Counted from the first letter of the stretch, positions 10,674-22,989 are shown. The stretch is 64,000 nt of DNA from Fasciola hepatica (GCA_948099385.1 CANUEZ040000071.1:1550001-1614000); one strand, 5' to 3'. Numbers and translations are program-made. Notes: generated by a model from the letters alone, not told the origin.

Positions 10674-12760
10674 CTAGGAGGATGGAGTTTCTGTCAAGGG
10701 TAAACAATGGTTTATTTTTCTACACAAATCTTTCATTTCCTTCCTCGTTTTCACCAGTTTGGCCCTTGCACTTCTGGGCTTGAACAAAATCCAATCTAGT
10801 GACGACTTTCTGTCCTCGCAAACTAATTTTCTCGGACCGGAGATCGTATTTGTGTACACCCTATGGAGTCTCTTCAGTGTTTGAGTGTCCCAAGCTAACT
10901 GAGGAGCCCATGCCTGGACTACATACTCCAGACGAGATCGCACCAATGCCGTGTAAAGGAGTATCACGACCCTAGGGTCCCTTGAAGTCACTGTTCTTCG
11001 TGGCTGGTGCACGACCGTCCGCCTCTACGGTTGCTGTCTGACAAAGTCCCGACAGCTTGAAGTCGTTTGCTACAACTATTCCCAAGTCCCGGACCTCTAT
11101 CATTTGAGTTATTGGTGCCGTGTTGTCCGGGCTTGGGTAGCAGGACACTCCGGGCCCGCCTGCCAGAAGTCGAGCAAATTTTCCCGGGTTCGAGGATAGG
11201 TCGCACGCCACTGTGCAGTTGTGGACTGTATCTGGGTCCTCCTAAACCCTGGTGGTCTCAGGAGATTCCAAAATTTTCATATCACCTACGAACATAAAAC
11301 ACGGTGACCAAAGGGCAGCCAGTAGGTCCTTCGCAGGTACCGGGGAAAATACTGGTCCCAGCAATGATCCTTGAGGTACCCCACTGATTGCCGTCGCCAT
11401 AGTGGGTCCGTCATCCTCATCTTTGAAGCAGAACCTCCAAACCCATAGGTAGGCTTGTAACCAGCTCATTAGTCCTTCAGCCGCACTGTCCCCATCTGGT
11501 TCATGAGGTGTCAATCAGTGGTTTACAACTTCGGTGGCTTTGTGGAAGTCGACAAACACCTTTATTTTCACACCTTGGTCTAGTCTCCTTGTTGTCTCGT
11601 CAAGGAAGCTCAGGAGATTCCCAGGGCTGAAACTGATACTGGGGACCCGGGTTGTTCACCTGCAACCTTGTAATGAGTTCCAGCCGCCTAACCAGTGTGG
11701 TTCTGACGAATCCTTCCATTACTTCTAATGCTACCGATGGTGTGCTATTAGGCCGGTAGTTCAAAACTACATCCTTTCCAAAGCTTTTGTAAATAGGTAT
11801 GAATTCCGCTGGCAACCGTGCCTCCCTTATGGATTTGTTGAACAACCTAACCAAGGGCCCTGAGAGTGTCCTGACCGGCAGTCTGAGGACTTCGGGGGTA
11901 TGGGCCGTCGGGTCCTGGGAATTTGTTGAGACCAAGAGCTTCTCAGACCAACGAAACCTCTACCTGTGATATCTCAAGCTCCTCTAGCAGACTGGGCCTA
12001 CACGACCCTAGAGGCGGCAATGGGCCAATTTAGACCACTCTGTGGACCTCCAGGTACTTCCCGAGTATTTATGCCTTCTGCATATTGATCTTAGCTTCGT
12101 CTTCATTCAAAATCCTGACTCCACCCAAGGCCACCCTTTAAGCTGTTCTCCTCAAAACGAAAACGTTTGGTGTTTTTCGATGATCGTTTCGGGCCTTATT
12201 TTTCAACCTTTGTTGTTTTGCAGCCTTATCATTTGGTACTTTGTACTGGATGAAGCCTACGTGTCCAGTAGTTTCTTAGAATCTTCCTAGTGCTTGGTGT
12301 TTACGCTTGGATACCTTGGTTGTGCTACTTTTCCACCACGGTGGCAAGCCTCTTATCTGAATTCAGCGCGGCGGGACCACTTCTTCCGTTATATGTAGTA
12401 AGTTGCTGCTGATGGCACCCATATTTCTTCTACGCTGTCTTCCGCACCCCGAACCGGCAACCCAGCTACTGTTAACAAGCACCTCTCATCCAATCTTCTG
12501 AGAAACCTTCGCCACTTATTTGGTAGGTCCGCTCTCTGGCTGAGGAACCGGAACCAGAGGATTTCGTGGTCACTCCTCCCCAGCGAGAGCCAATACGGAC
12601 TTCACTCACTTCGGCGAGGGAAGATATAACTGCATTCAATACCACCTGGGTCTGGAACTTCCTTAGCCCAGTGCGCTGGTGGATGCACCATATTAGTGCC
12701 CTGTCCTCGTTGTGGTCAAGCGAATTCCGGTCGAAACATCACCGGCGCCCAAATTATTTG
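10674..12760 (-). pseudogene. LINE (CR1/Jockey-like), endonuclease tail plus RT, degenerate
   Basis: Read on the minus strand, it runs from the C-terminal end of an AP-type endonuclease and linker to the RT C-terminus. The endonuclease tail carries a GRSDHEIL block near 12,560, followed by WRRFLRRLDERCLL. The RT N-terminal block has LSGPLVRLFNKSIREARLP near 11,850 and LNYRP near 11,760. GVPQGSLLGPVF lies near 11,370. The active-site region reads FVGD instead of FADD near 11,300, so a catalytic Asp is lost. The thumb and tail region shows RDLGIVV, LVRSRLEYVVQAWAP and LKRLHRVYT. Several frameshifts are present. It is more decayed than the LINE at the start of the window, and it lies in the opposite direction. 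Confidence 0.85.
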
Positions 12761-15159
12761 GCGGTCTCTCTCTAGTGCGCTAGATTCCCTCAGGACTAAA
12801 CATCTTCCCGCGCCTCTGGTTGATAATGCTGGATATTCTGGCTGGCGACGATCTTCCTCTGCGTCAGGGGATGGGCTGCTGTAAACAAAAACTAGCGCCA
12901 CCCATTTCATTTTCTGTTCGTGCTGCCATTGCATCTATACAAGGCATGGCATACTTTCTACTCTTCTTTCGTTTTTTGTTGGGCCACTGGAAACAGCAAT
13001 CTTCCCTCTATTCTTCCATCCTAAGGGTCAGCTCTGTGCACACTCAATTCCTCTGGACAGACTGGACTCATTCTGCCCTTCCACAAAGCAATGATTCCGT
13101 GATGGCCATGCAGTCCATCACTTTAACCCGGACCACGAGTGCCCCCCCCCACCTACCTAAAACAATGCAAGCTTTACACTGCACCACGGCACTCCCTCTT
13201 TACTCTTGTCGTTCTTGGGCTGCGATGAATTTAGTTCGCACTAGGGTTGTAGGTCCAAAAGCCCTAAGTAATTTTTACTTCACTCGGGCTTGTGAGTTTT
13301 GATTCACCAGGGGTCCTACACACCTCTACTTTCCATGGATCACCTTTCGACCCATGGTCACCCTCTGAGGAACTTAGTCCTGTGTGCGACTGTCGGTATG
13401 ATGAGCGCTTTAGGAGATGACGAATAAGATGGCCGACTTCTACCCACTGGTTCAGCCGATGTGGACTATAGCTTTTCCCGCAAGCCTCCTGTGACCCTGA
13501 TAATGATAATGGTTTATTTCGGATATCCCCGAGGCATGCTGCAAAGCAAGATCAAACTGTACAATTGGAAGCGGAATCCGAATTCCATTAGGGTGATCCA
13601 TGTATGTGAACTCGATATGATATATGAGACAGCACTTAAGTTACTCTTTGTGGTGGCGCCCGGCAAATTTGCACTCAAGGTTGGGTGGCCAGTCCGGCCG
13701 AGTTCAGGTGGAGCTGGTTGGAAGTAGTAGACTTTTACTCAAATATTACAAGAAGGGGACTGCGCAACAGGAAAGTCAAATGGAATTGATGGAAGTTTTG
13801 TTCACCTTGAAGAAAAAGAAGTTTCCAAGGGAGTTGTGAACCAATCATAGCACTCCGCGGTGTATGGAACGGCTTAAGATTGGAAATTAGACGATGGAAG
13901 TAGTGAATTTGTGGACATAGAACGAGGAAAGTCCGTCGAGGGTTACCTTTGTAACGTTTAGTGGCCGAATATCGGCTGAGTCAGTTAAATACCCAGTGAG
14001 GGACTCATTTGTAGAGAGAGATTGCCTGGGTGATGGTGAAAGAAGTGGTCAGACTTACACATGTAATCGTTGAGCAGATTGCTTACCTTCAGAAAGGTGG
14101 AATGTGGTGCAGTAACATGAAGATGGAAACTGGGCGACAGATCCATGTGTGACACGTAGTGATGATAGATGCTGAGTTGAGGTTCTATTCTGATACCTTT
14201 CTTGGAAAGGTAACTAATTTTGTCCACCCCGGCGAGGCAGGCTTATCAATATTAAGGGTCTACAAGTTCGCTAAACCCTACTTCGCGTTTTCACTAACAA
14301 GCGTGTTATTCTATCTCTCGTACACCGTGAACCACCTGCATGTGACTCTAATGCTCGGCACTGAGAAAGCGCCTCAATCAGAACGGTATTCTCCACGACC
14401 CGTGGGAACTAGAAGGCGATTGGTAGAAGGTGGCCAGCGTGTATCTTAGGGCATGCGTGGGACCATGCGCAAAAGCAGAGATGAAATGACGACTGCGCTT
14501 GGCAGTCAGCGTTTAGTTAAACAATAAACGTGGCATAAGCGTTAACGAAGATGGCCGTTGCGACAGTCGCCTCCCTCCAGAAGTCAGATGGAGTGGGGCT
14601 TCGATGTTGGCGGTAGGCCAGGATTGTTGATAGTCCAGGAACTCTCCGTATCTTGCTCGTTTTACTGTTGGTGGCCTCGAGCGAATGCTGCTGAGTTTGA
14701 GGGGTCTACACTCTCGATGACCGGTGTTCTTCTGCCTGCCGGTGTATTGGCGCCTGCGGGACTGATATACTCGCAAACCTGAGGAGGCCGAGTCAAGTCC
14801 ATACAAAAAGATGTCCAGATGTTGTCTCCAGTGACACGCCGACCAATCGTCTCGTGTCCCATTGGGTGGCTGGCTCCTTGAAAATGCACAAGAATCAGCA
14901 AGGCTACAGATGAAGCCAATGAGACCGTGTGAACCCGTCTAAGAGAGGAGGGAGCAAGCTGAAAGAAAGTAGAGCCCGAGGGCGCCGGCGGATGCTGGAC
15001 CGCAATAACAACACAGGAACGATGTTCGGTGTTGTTATAGCCCTCGAGAAACTAAGAAATAAAGTTAAAACTAGCGATTGTAACTTCTCGAACCTATGGA
15101 CTGTTAATGGCAAAGTCCCTAACTTAGTGCTAACAACCGGTTATAAAGGTCGTCATGAA
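12761..15159. other. Long stretch with no recognised gene
   Basis: Open frames here (12,820-13,302 plus; 14,513-14,806 minus; 14,929-15,228 plus) resemble no family I know and lack a convincing splice context. Positions 12,761-13,000 may be further upstream LINE endonuclease sequence on the minus strand. Positions 13,700-14,240 are purine-rich on the plus strand. The last part, next to the gypsy relic, may hold gypsy 3' sequence, but I could not identify an LTR. Confidence 0.4.
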
Positions 15160-16106
15160 GCCAACGAAAAGGAAGAGATTTCGTGGTTGGCGAACATGGT
15201 GGCTGCTTCGCTTTGCTCGCACGGGTGATGGTTCTGAAGGCCTAAATTCCGGGCTCTCGCCAGGCGTGATTGTGGATGGTGCAAGTGGTAGCTCGCTCGA
15301 TGTAAGTGACCGGGCCTCTTGGGCAGATGTAAGTTGGCCGGGAGCGGCTGGCGTTCTACGACGGCAGGTCTTAGGCGGTCAATAAATACAGTGTCCCGTT
15401 GCCAGCTGACTTCTGTAGTAAATATATTTGCTCTGCATCGTATCACGGGGAACGGGCCGTGGAGGCGGTTGAGACAGTGATCGAACAACATCGGCGCGAA
15501 GGGATACGTGGGCAGCAGTTTCTGCTGCAGCTTGAACATAACTTGCAGACAGTTGTTCGCCCGGGGGACTGGCCTCGAGCGTTCGCCTGTACTGCGCAAG
15601 AAGCTGAGCGTAGTCGCTGCAATCGAAGGTCACGGACTTTGTGGTGGCTACCAACTCTCCAGGAAGACAAGGCGTGCACGTCCGATGTTTTGTGCAGTCC
15701 TCCTTTATTGGTACTACGCAGGCTTAAGGATGTATATGGTAGCGTTTCACTCCGAGGTGTTTCACCATTAGCCCGAAAGGATCCTGTCAATTGCCGGCGG
15801 AAAAGCTCAACCATACCATTGGCCAGGTGGTGGTAGGCCGTCTTCCTAATGTGTTGGCCACAGGGCTTGGTGAGTACGCTGCCAAAAGTGCAGTCGAAGT
15901 GTGGACCACAGTCGGTTGGTACTATCACCGGGTGACTGAAATGACCAACCCAGCCGGTCGGGAAAACGTTTGCGGCCACTTCCACCGCGAGATGAGGGAT
16001 AGAAGTGGCCTACAGCCAGCGGGGAAAACGCTCCACTCACGTGAGTATACAGAAGCACACAAGTGGAGATGGCGGCGGTCGTACGAGGCCGATGTGCACA
16101 TGATTT
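15160..16106 (-). pseudogene. Ty3/gypsy integrase, catalytic core to C-terminus
   Basis: This is the enzyme that inserts LTR-retrotransposon cDNA into the chromosome. On the minus strand the core begins NHVHIGLVRP (about 16,100) and continues through RFPRW-like, TGWVGHF and PTDCGPHFD, which carries the second catalytic Asp. TAYHHLANGMVELFRRQL follows, the region holding the catalytic Glu. The C-terminal tail GPFPVI ... FIDRLRPA lies at about 15,460-15,370. Several frameshifts separate these blocks. The part from 15,219 to 15,757 has an inverted near-copy at 1,903-2,442. Upstream on the same strand the sequence passes into BEL/Pao integrase at about 16,290, so two unrelated LTR elements are joined in tandem. 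CsRn1-type flatworm elements are the likeliest relatives; that is inference. Confidence 0.85.
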
Positions 16107-16279
16107 AAGCGTGCTTCATGTTCCAGGAACCTGGATGGCGCCATCTTAGTGTGTCTATGGATCTTAGCACGTTGACTTTGCAGACAATCACGGATCCACT
16201 GATGGATACCTTGTCTGACATCGTGTCAGACAGAGCATTCAGTTACCAGTTTCACCTGGGCGGTCACACCTATATGAGC

Positions 16280-19076
16280 CAGATTACGGAATGTCAGGAA
16301 ACTTCGACAACGGTGGGCAGCAGGAACCATCGGCCTGGGGGCACTTGTATGGCACATCGCACACGATGGCATTCTGGGAAGACGAGATGGCTACTGTCGT
16401 CAAGTTCAAGGAGTCGCTTCGTCGAAGTTGTCCGATGCCGGAATCCTCTTATTTGAGTGCTCCTTTGCTGTCGTACAAGGTACGGGCCAAAGCAGTCGAC
16501 GCCAATTTCCACGAACGGGCACCATCCCGGTGGAACTCTCGCGGCCGGAAGAGGGGCCATCATTTGTTGGCTTGCTACCGCCCTCCGGCGACGACAAGTA
16601 ATGCAGTTGCCTATGACTCGCTTGGCCGTCGCTGGTCCCTCTGTCACCCAAAATCGTCGACGTATATTGTTCAATAAGTGGTTCAAACCTGCGTGTACCT
16701 ATTCTCGATGTACATGGTCTATCAAGCATCTCGTTATGTAGTAGTCACCAGGGACTGTTATGGGGTATTATTTTCTTACACTAGATCTGAATTCGTCAGC
16801 CGCCCTCCGACTCTCAGCAGTCCGTTGGTTCGCATAGCGTTTAGTCTTCGGATACTACTGTAAAACAGCCTGCTTCTTTTGGTGGTATTACCTATCCTGG
16901 CTAGCTCGCGGGCCTCGGACGGGAAAGCGTCTGGTTGCAATAGGCGTAGAACGTCGAGTTCGGCTTGATTCAGCTCGCCCGCTAGTATCGTCCCCACGTT
17001 CAATGTGTTTTGTGGTCTTGCGCCTTTCATAATCAATAAGAGTGCTTTGTGCCGTATCAGCCAGACCACGGTTCTTAACATTTTTGTCCAGTTGGGGAAT
17101 GGCACAGTTTTTCTATTAGGCTTAAGCTTCCCGTGAAGTTTGTAGCCAGTATTATTCTTTTGATCTCGATGTAGCCATCATCAGCCTTAGGTAATAATAG
17201 CGTTGGCCACATCTCTTTAGCTGCAGTCAGGAAGTCCGGTCCCATTGTTCACAACCGTAACCTCTTTGGCTCTTTCAGCCCCCTTGAGCAGAAGTCGGCC
17301 GAATTACTGGCGAATTGTACATAGTGCCATTGATCGGTTTTAGTCGACTCGTGGATTATAGTGGGTCTGTTGGCCACCAAGGTGTTGAAGCGAGTGGTAA
17401 TGTTGTTTTGTAACGTAGTACCGTGGCTGAGCCCGCCCAAAAGTTTGGTTCCCAGTCTATCTGGTCGAAGCATCTCCTAATCAGCCTCGCGGCTTTCACG
17501 GCCAGTGTTGCTGCCATCAGCTCCAGCCTCGGAATGGACACCGTTTTCAGTGGAGCCACTCTCGCCTTTGCGAATAGTATCTGGCTGTGCCGACTACCAT
17601 CTGCGTCAACCCAGCAGCCGTAAGCAACTGTCCCGTGGCCTATTTATGATGCATCGGAGAATAAGTGGAGTCGGGGATCGTTTGTGCACTTGATACCTGT
17701 CAAGCATCTTTGTATTTTGATCTCACCAAGTTGCTCTAGGCTGTGCAGCCAGTCGCGCCATCGCTTATCGTCGTCATCCTGAAGGCGTTCGTCCCAACCC
17801 GCCGTTTTTTGGCGCAGCGATTGCAGCAAGCACTTTCCCGGTAACAACCATGGCGAAACAAAACCTAGGGGGTCAAAGAAGCTTGAGACTGCTGATAGGA
17901 TTCCTCGCCGTGTGACTGCTCGTTTGGTTAGGTCTAGAGTGAAAATGAATTCGTTCCCTCTGGGTTTCCACTGAAGCCCAAGCGTGCGCTCCGTTCGTGA
18001 AGAGGATCCCAAAAGCTCTTTCTTACACTCCATTTTCTCGGACTTCGGTATCACATTGAGCACCTCTTGGTTGTTCGAAGTCCATTTAGTGAGGTCGAAT
18101 CCTGCGGCATTTAGAGTGGCGATCAGTTCGGTCATATGAAGAATAGCAGCATTTGGATCGTCAAAGGAGCACAAAAACCGTCCACGTAGAAGTGGTCCAT
18201 TGCTCTTCCTAGCAAACCGCTGGTGCCGCCGGAACGCTTGAGGGTTTCCCGGAGGGCAAAATTAGCACAAGAGGGGGATGAAACCGTCCCAAAAAAGTGC
18301 ACGGTCAGCCTGTACTCATCAGGTTCGCGATTTGTGTCGTTCTCAGGCCACCAGAGAAGACGGAAGGCGTCACTATCTTTAACGGGCATCTTCACTTGTG
18401 GAAACATTTCACGTATGTCCGCAGAGACAGCTACTCTTCCTAGCCGAAAACGACATAAAACCTCGACCAACGGTGTTGTCTAGTCTGGGCCCTGTAGTAT
18501 ATGGTCGTTCAGTGATACACTCTGAATTTTCGCGGCACAGTCGAAGACCACTCTGACCTTCCCCGGTTTCTTTGGGTTCACGACCGGGTGATGGGGTAGG
18601 TACCACCTCAAATTTGCGCTGGTAACCGCTGCATGCACTCTTTATATATAACCCAGGTCGATGTTATGTTGCATGTCTCGCGTGTATTCCATCCTTAATT
18701 GTGGTTCCCAAAGTAGCCTGGTTTTGAGGAAGCATAATCTTTTCGGAGCCATTTCTCGGCTGTTTGGCATAGGTTCCAAGTTGGGTCTCCACGGGACAGG
18801 AACCTCGAAACGATCTTGGCGTTCTCGGCCACCATTTTCAAAGCCGCTCTATTGTCTCGTGATGGGGCATCTCTATCAATGACCAGGTCGGCAAATTTGG
18901 CGTTATGCAGCTGTTAGAATGCTTAATGAATGATCGCCGTTCCCACCGAAATGCGGTTGATTTAGAATAATATGCCGCATCTTCCATCTGTACTACCACA
19001 TAAAGTCTAGCCGAATATAGTGCCTACTGCATAGGGTGCTATGCGGCTTCCTATTTTTTGATCCAGGACCTTATGC
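16280..19076 (-). pseudogene. BEL/Pao pol: RT, RNase H, integrase N-terminal half
   Basis: Minus-strand blocks follow BEL/Pao order. A protease-RT linker (LDQKIGSRIAPYAV, 19,070) is followed by the RT entry [12 protein letters not shown] (about 18,590) and VFDCA. The RT core has VAVSADIREMFPQVKM, FRLLWWP, YRLTVHFFG and SPSCANFALR. The catalytic box reads FYVDG at about 18,200 instead of FYVDD. GILSAVSSFFDPLGFVSPW and LHLFSDAS (17,650) lead into the RNase H, with IPRLELMAATLAVKAARL (17,540). The integrase zinc-binding arm LLRVGGRL ... FWVTEG ... CITCRRRRA and core GVDCFGPYL follow (16,500). Frames shift several times, and the RT has lost an active-site Asp. The C-terminal integrase is not here but appears on the opposite strand at 19,075-19,520. 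Confidence 0.9.
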
Positions 19077-19520
19077 TGACTGACAGAGGTAGAACGCATA
19101 CTGAACATCAAACCCCTGATGCCGATCGTCCCAGACCCGGAAGGTGAACCGGCTTTCACTACCAACGACCTGTTTATTACTGCCGTGAAACGTGGGAGCA
19201 ATCACACCGAAAACCCTACGTGGAACGTATGTCAGACGATAGAAACAAGTGAACCACCTGGCACGAGCTTTCTGGAAACATTGGACGAGTGAGCACTTAC
19301 CGACACTGCAGCTTCGGGAAAAGCGGATCTCCAAAGGCAGGTCGTTCAGACGTGGCGATGTAGTCATCCTCGTGGAGAGCCACTTACATAAAGACGATTG
19401 GCCGACTGGAGAGATCAAGGACTGCCGCACGGAAATCGATGGCCTCGTGCGCACGGTTGTGATGAGAACGACTAAAGGAGACGTATTACGAGATATCCGT
19501 AGGATGTCTGCTCGAGGGTG
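19075..19520 (+). pseudogene. BEL/Pao integrase C-terminal domain, inverted relative to the rest
   Basis: The plus strand encodes the BEL/Pao integrase tail. It reads NHLARAFWKHWTSEHLPTLQ at about 19,249-19,310, then GDVVILVESHLHKDDWPTGEI, DGLVRTVVMRT and a stop at 19,519. This domain normally ends the pol polyprotein just upstream of the 3' LTR, and an LTR-like repeat does follow at 20,190-20,541. It lies between minus-strand RT and minus-strand protease of the same family. At the left edge about 50 bp of protease-RT linker sequence (19,027-19,076) is repeated, with several mismatches, at 20,546-20,597. Confidence 0.85.
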
Positions 19521-20189
19521 ACAGTGGCGAGGACGAGGCCGACGCTACAGACCAAGCTATACCCATGTCTGCTGATACCAGATGAAGCTGAATTTATTTA
19601 TTTATTCCTCATGCATCCTCCCGTAGGTCCGAACCCTTCACACCATCTTTGAAGTATATTTGTGTTTAATTTCATACCGTGTTCACGATTCACAATGGAG
19701 TTAGTTGTCGAAACCCCAGTATATCACACGACACGACATTGTTTGCGGACTTGCGGAAACTCTTGAACAAGCACCTGTTGTTGTCTCTTTTTCCGTGACT
19801 TGTTTGTATTATTATTCAACCTGTGTTCAAATAGTATAAGTTGTGAGTCAAACATACTTTCAATGTAATAACACCACACGTTGATCCCCTGCTGTTCGAG
19901 TACCCTGTAGCCATCTCCATTTTCATCAAGAATTCTCAGTCTTCATCTTGCCACTTACGTTACTCTTGTTCAGGCAGCCTTTTCACCCACATTCCGTAAC
20001 CTCTAGAATAGCTGGAAGCGTGTCTGCTACTGGCCGACGATAGACGAAATCCATAGCGACCTGCATATGCACTGACTTAGGGCCTAGGTAGGTTAGGGCG
20101 AATCAATACCCCTATTTACTCATTGAATGTTGACCGTTTCATGGGAGGATTTGGTAGTCAGTGTAGCGTACATGCATGGAAGTCCTCTC
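19521..20189 (+). other. Probable BEL/Pao 3' untranslated region
   Basis: This is non-coding DNA between the integrase stop and the LTR-like repeat. Position and orientation fit the 3' untranslated part of the plus-strand fragment. I did not find a clear polypurine tract. Confidence 0.4.
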
Positions 20190-20541
20190 TAGCCGTTGTC
20201 ACATATTTGTATCGTTGAGACTACGTTCTTTATCTCATTGATCCTTGAACAAGTACAGCATGCATCGATCGCTACACTCCAACGTTTGTTTTTGTTTCGC
20301 TAACGTGGAGTGGCATAATGTTTATTCGAACTTGGACTGCCGTGACGGTGGTACCTGACATTGGCATTTGTTGAGCTCTGGTCCTCGTTGTTAGACGTTG
20401 TGTCTGTACAGTTGAGGTTTGTACACATTTATATATGCATATAATTTGTTGATCCAGTACCGTATAAACTACGAATCAATCTTGTTCTGTTTTGGGGATT
20501 CGTTTTGAATTGGCTACGTGTTGCTCACAGTCGGAATAACC
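20190..20541 (+). repeat. LTR-like repeat, plus orientation
   Basis: This 352-bp sequence is the reverse complement of 22,356-22,707, with constant offset (position sum 42,897), no indels and about three differences seen. It follows a plus-strand integrase C-terminus and lies where a 3' LTR is expected. Clean TG...CA ends are not obvious at the homology boundaries, so the precise LTR limits are uncertain. The interval contains TATATATGCATATA-type sequence (about 20,432) that could serve as a core promoter. Confidence 0.75.
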
Positions 20542-20544
20542 ATT

Positions 20545-22355
20545 TCACTGCAAAGGGTGCTTTGCGGCTTCCTATTTTTTGATCTAGGCCCTTATGCCCT
20601 TTCGGTATATCAAAGCCTATTAGCAGATCAATTTCGTTATTCCACCACTCCTCGATCGTAACCCCGTCGCAATGCGGCCATTGTGTCAGAATCGATTGCA
20701 CTGACTGAGTTGCTCTCATGGGCAGATCCGTTATGATGAATGCTTCTAGAGTTTCTGCTCTATGGTTGCTGACCAAGAAAACGAGTTTTAGGCGCAGTTT
20801 GGTCGACTGTATGACCTAGGTACCACTCACGGTGCTCTCTTCCAATGAAGATTGATCCCCTCTAATCTCATATCTCTCTGCAAACCCCTTCCTTACTAGA
20901 GTCGTACCCGATCCACTATCTACGAAGGCCAACGCTCTTATAACTCAAACTGGGGGTTCTACGCAAACTGCTATTACTCTCAGGCGAATGAGATTGTTAA
21001 TGGAGCGAGACACTGAGCAGACCACACTCGGCTTCGGAGTTTCTTTGGCATTAAATTTCTTGGATTTGTGAAGCAGGAAATGGTGCTTCCCATGCATCTA
21101 TCCTGTCTACAACTGGGTTTTGTTCGGCACACCGCTGCTCTATGTGAGTCGTTGAGAAAGACGAAGCACGCGCCTAGTATCTTAGCCATTTTCCATCGTT
21201 CGTCGACGTCTACATTGCGGAAGCGAGGGCATTCCACTAGGAGATGAGGCACCCCACAAACTTCACACACCGGCAAATTTTCACATTCGCGGGATAATGC
21301 TTGTTTGTTTGCCCATGGATGGCTTCTACTTGATTCCCTGGTCCAGCTTTGTGTCGTCGTAATCCTAGGTAATTTGCTCGTCTCGCGCACAAGTTGGCCG
21401 GAACGACTGTTTGTTATTCGGACATGACGGTCTATAAACTGCGTCAGGTCTTCGAAAGTGGTTTCTCACCCAAATCTACTGATCCCTTCGGATTCCTCGT
21501 CCCATCTGCCCTGTAGATCTGTAGGTAAACTGCGTACTCTGGTCTCCAATGTGTTCAGTGCGTTCAGGTCTGATGGGTAATCTAGGTGATTCAGTGCGAT
21601 TCTGCAGTTCTGCATTTTTATCACCAGGCTGGCTAGAGCCCGACTCGCCTTCGGAGCATTTTGCCTTTGATAGTACACCATCGATCAAATTCCGGGCGAC
21701 TTTAAATGGTTGCCCAAATAGGTTTTTCAGAATTTCACGTGCCCCAGTGTAACCCTCTTCGGGATCCAGCATCCAGCCCCCGTCGATCGCTTCCATGGCT
21801 CTACCACGACAGTAATGTAGTAAATACAAGAATCTCCGTCCTAGATCGGATACTCTCCCTTCCCACAACGTTCTCGCACTGTTCAACAAACTTACAGTAC
21901 TGTTTTGCGCTCCCGTCGAAGGGGGAAAATTCCACTCTTGGTAAGTCAGTAGCGTGGCTTACACTGATACATGTCGACTTTATTCGTTCCACGAAACTGC
22001 TAGGCTGATTGGCTGTATGCTCTGTGGTCTCCGAAGTCATCTCTCGCTCCCGTCTCTGGAGTTGATCTTTCCTGGCAGATTCAGCTTCTTCCCTAGCCTG
22101 CCTGGGTTGGGTTCCTAAATCAGCTATTCTCAATCAATAGATATCGTCACCTTTATATTCTATACCTCCAGTTGAGGTACTTGAAATGGCACTGACAGGA
22201 CTAGCAGAGCTAACAGTGTCTAAGGGATCATTATCACCCCAAAATACCCCAAGGACTTGCCGCGTTCCTTCCTGTCCATCTTCTGTTTGTCTGCGTCCTC
22301 TTCTCAGCATTTCTGATTGATTTTCTCCTGAAGATTCTAAGCTGAGTAACGTGCC
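20545..22355 (-). pseudogene. BEL/Pao gag and protease
   Basis: The minus strand carries Gag and then a retropepsin. The Gag matrix/capsid-like region shows LPRVEFSPFDGS (about 21,930), then FLYLLHYCRGRAMEAIDGGW and GYTGAREILKNLFGQPFKVAR (21,830-21,690). Zinc-knuckle-like cysteines follow: CEVCGVPHLLVECPRF, ACFVFLNDSHRAAVC and CRQDRC at 21,280-21,070. The protease active site DSGSGTTLV lies near 20,920. The tail WWNNEIDLLIGFDIP ... LDQKIGSRKAPFAV ends at about 20,550. The order gag-PR on the minus strand, with an LTR-like repeat at the 5' side (22,356-22,707), is normal. Frameshifts between 21,466 and 21,889 and stops near 20,810 show decay. Confidence 0.88.
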
Positions 22356-22707
22356 GGTTACTCCGACTGTGAGCAACGCGTAGCCAATTCAAAACGAATC
22401 CCCAAAACAGAACAAGATTGATTCGTAGTTTATACGGTACTGGATCAACAAATTATATGCATATATAAATGTGTACAAACCTCAACTGTACAGACACAAC
22501 GTCTAACAACGAGGACCAGAGCTCAACAAATGCCAATGTCAGGTACCACCGTCACGGCAGTCCAAGTTCGAATAAACATTATGTCACTCCACGTTAGCGA
22601 AACAAAAACAAACGTTGGAGTGTAGCGATCGATGCATGCTGTACTTGTTCAAGGATCAATGAGATAAAGAACGTAGTCTCAACGATACAAATATGTGACA
22701 ACGGCTA
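22356..22707 (-). repeat. LTR-like repeat, minus orientation (5' LTR of the BEL/Pao element)
   Basis: This is the inverted partner of 20,190-20,541. It stands directly upstream of the minus-strand gag, as a 5' LTR should. The homology runs past the likely LTR end for about 12 bases, into what should be the primer-binding region. That is unexpected for the other copy if it is a simple 3' LTR. Confidence 0.75.
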
Positions 22708-22989
22708 AGGAGTACTTTCACACACGTACTTTACAACCTAAAGGAAAGGGAGCGGCACCGGTTAGCGTTGAGAGAGCTCCGCGAAAGCCAGGCAAATTGA
22801 AAAGCAGGTCTTTTTATCCGGGATTTTCTTGTTTAACGGAGGCGTCTTCAACTGAGATGGGAACCGTTAACTCTCAACAGCATCACCAACCAGGTGGCCC
22901 CAGCAGTGGTGATGCGATGAGGGTCTGTATGTAGGGAGAAGACCGAAGAGGACAAGCCCCTATCACGTCGTCTAATGTTTGGAGTCTGT
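22708..22989. other. Junction between the BEL/Pao LTR and the LINE
   Basis: A 79-codon plus-strand frame (22,695-22,934) spans part of this interval. It is basic, Pro- and Gly-rich, and could be decayed ORF1 or 5' sequence of the following LINE. No domain is recognised. Confidence 0.3.
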
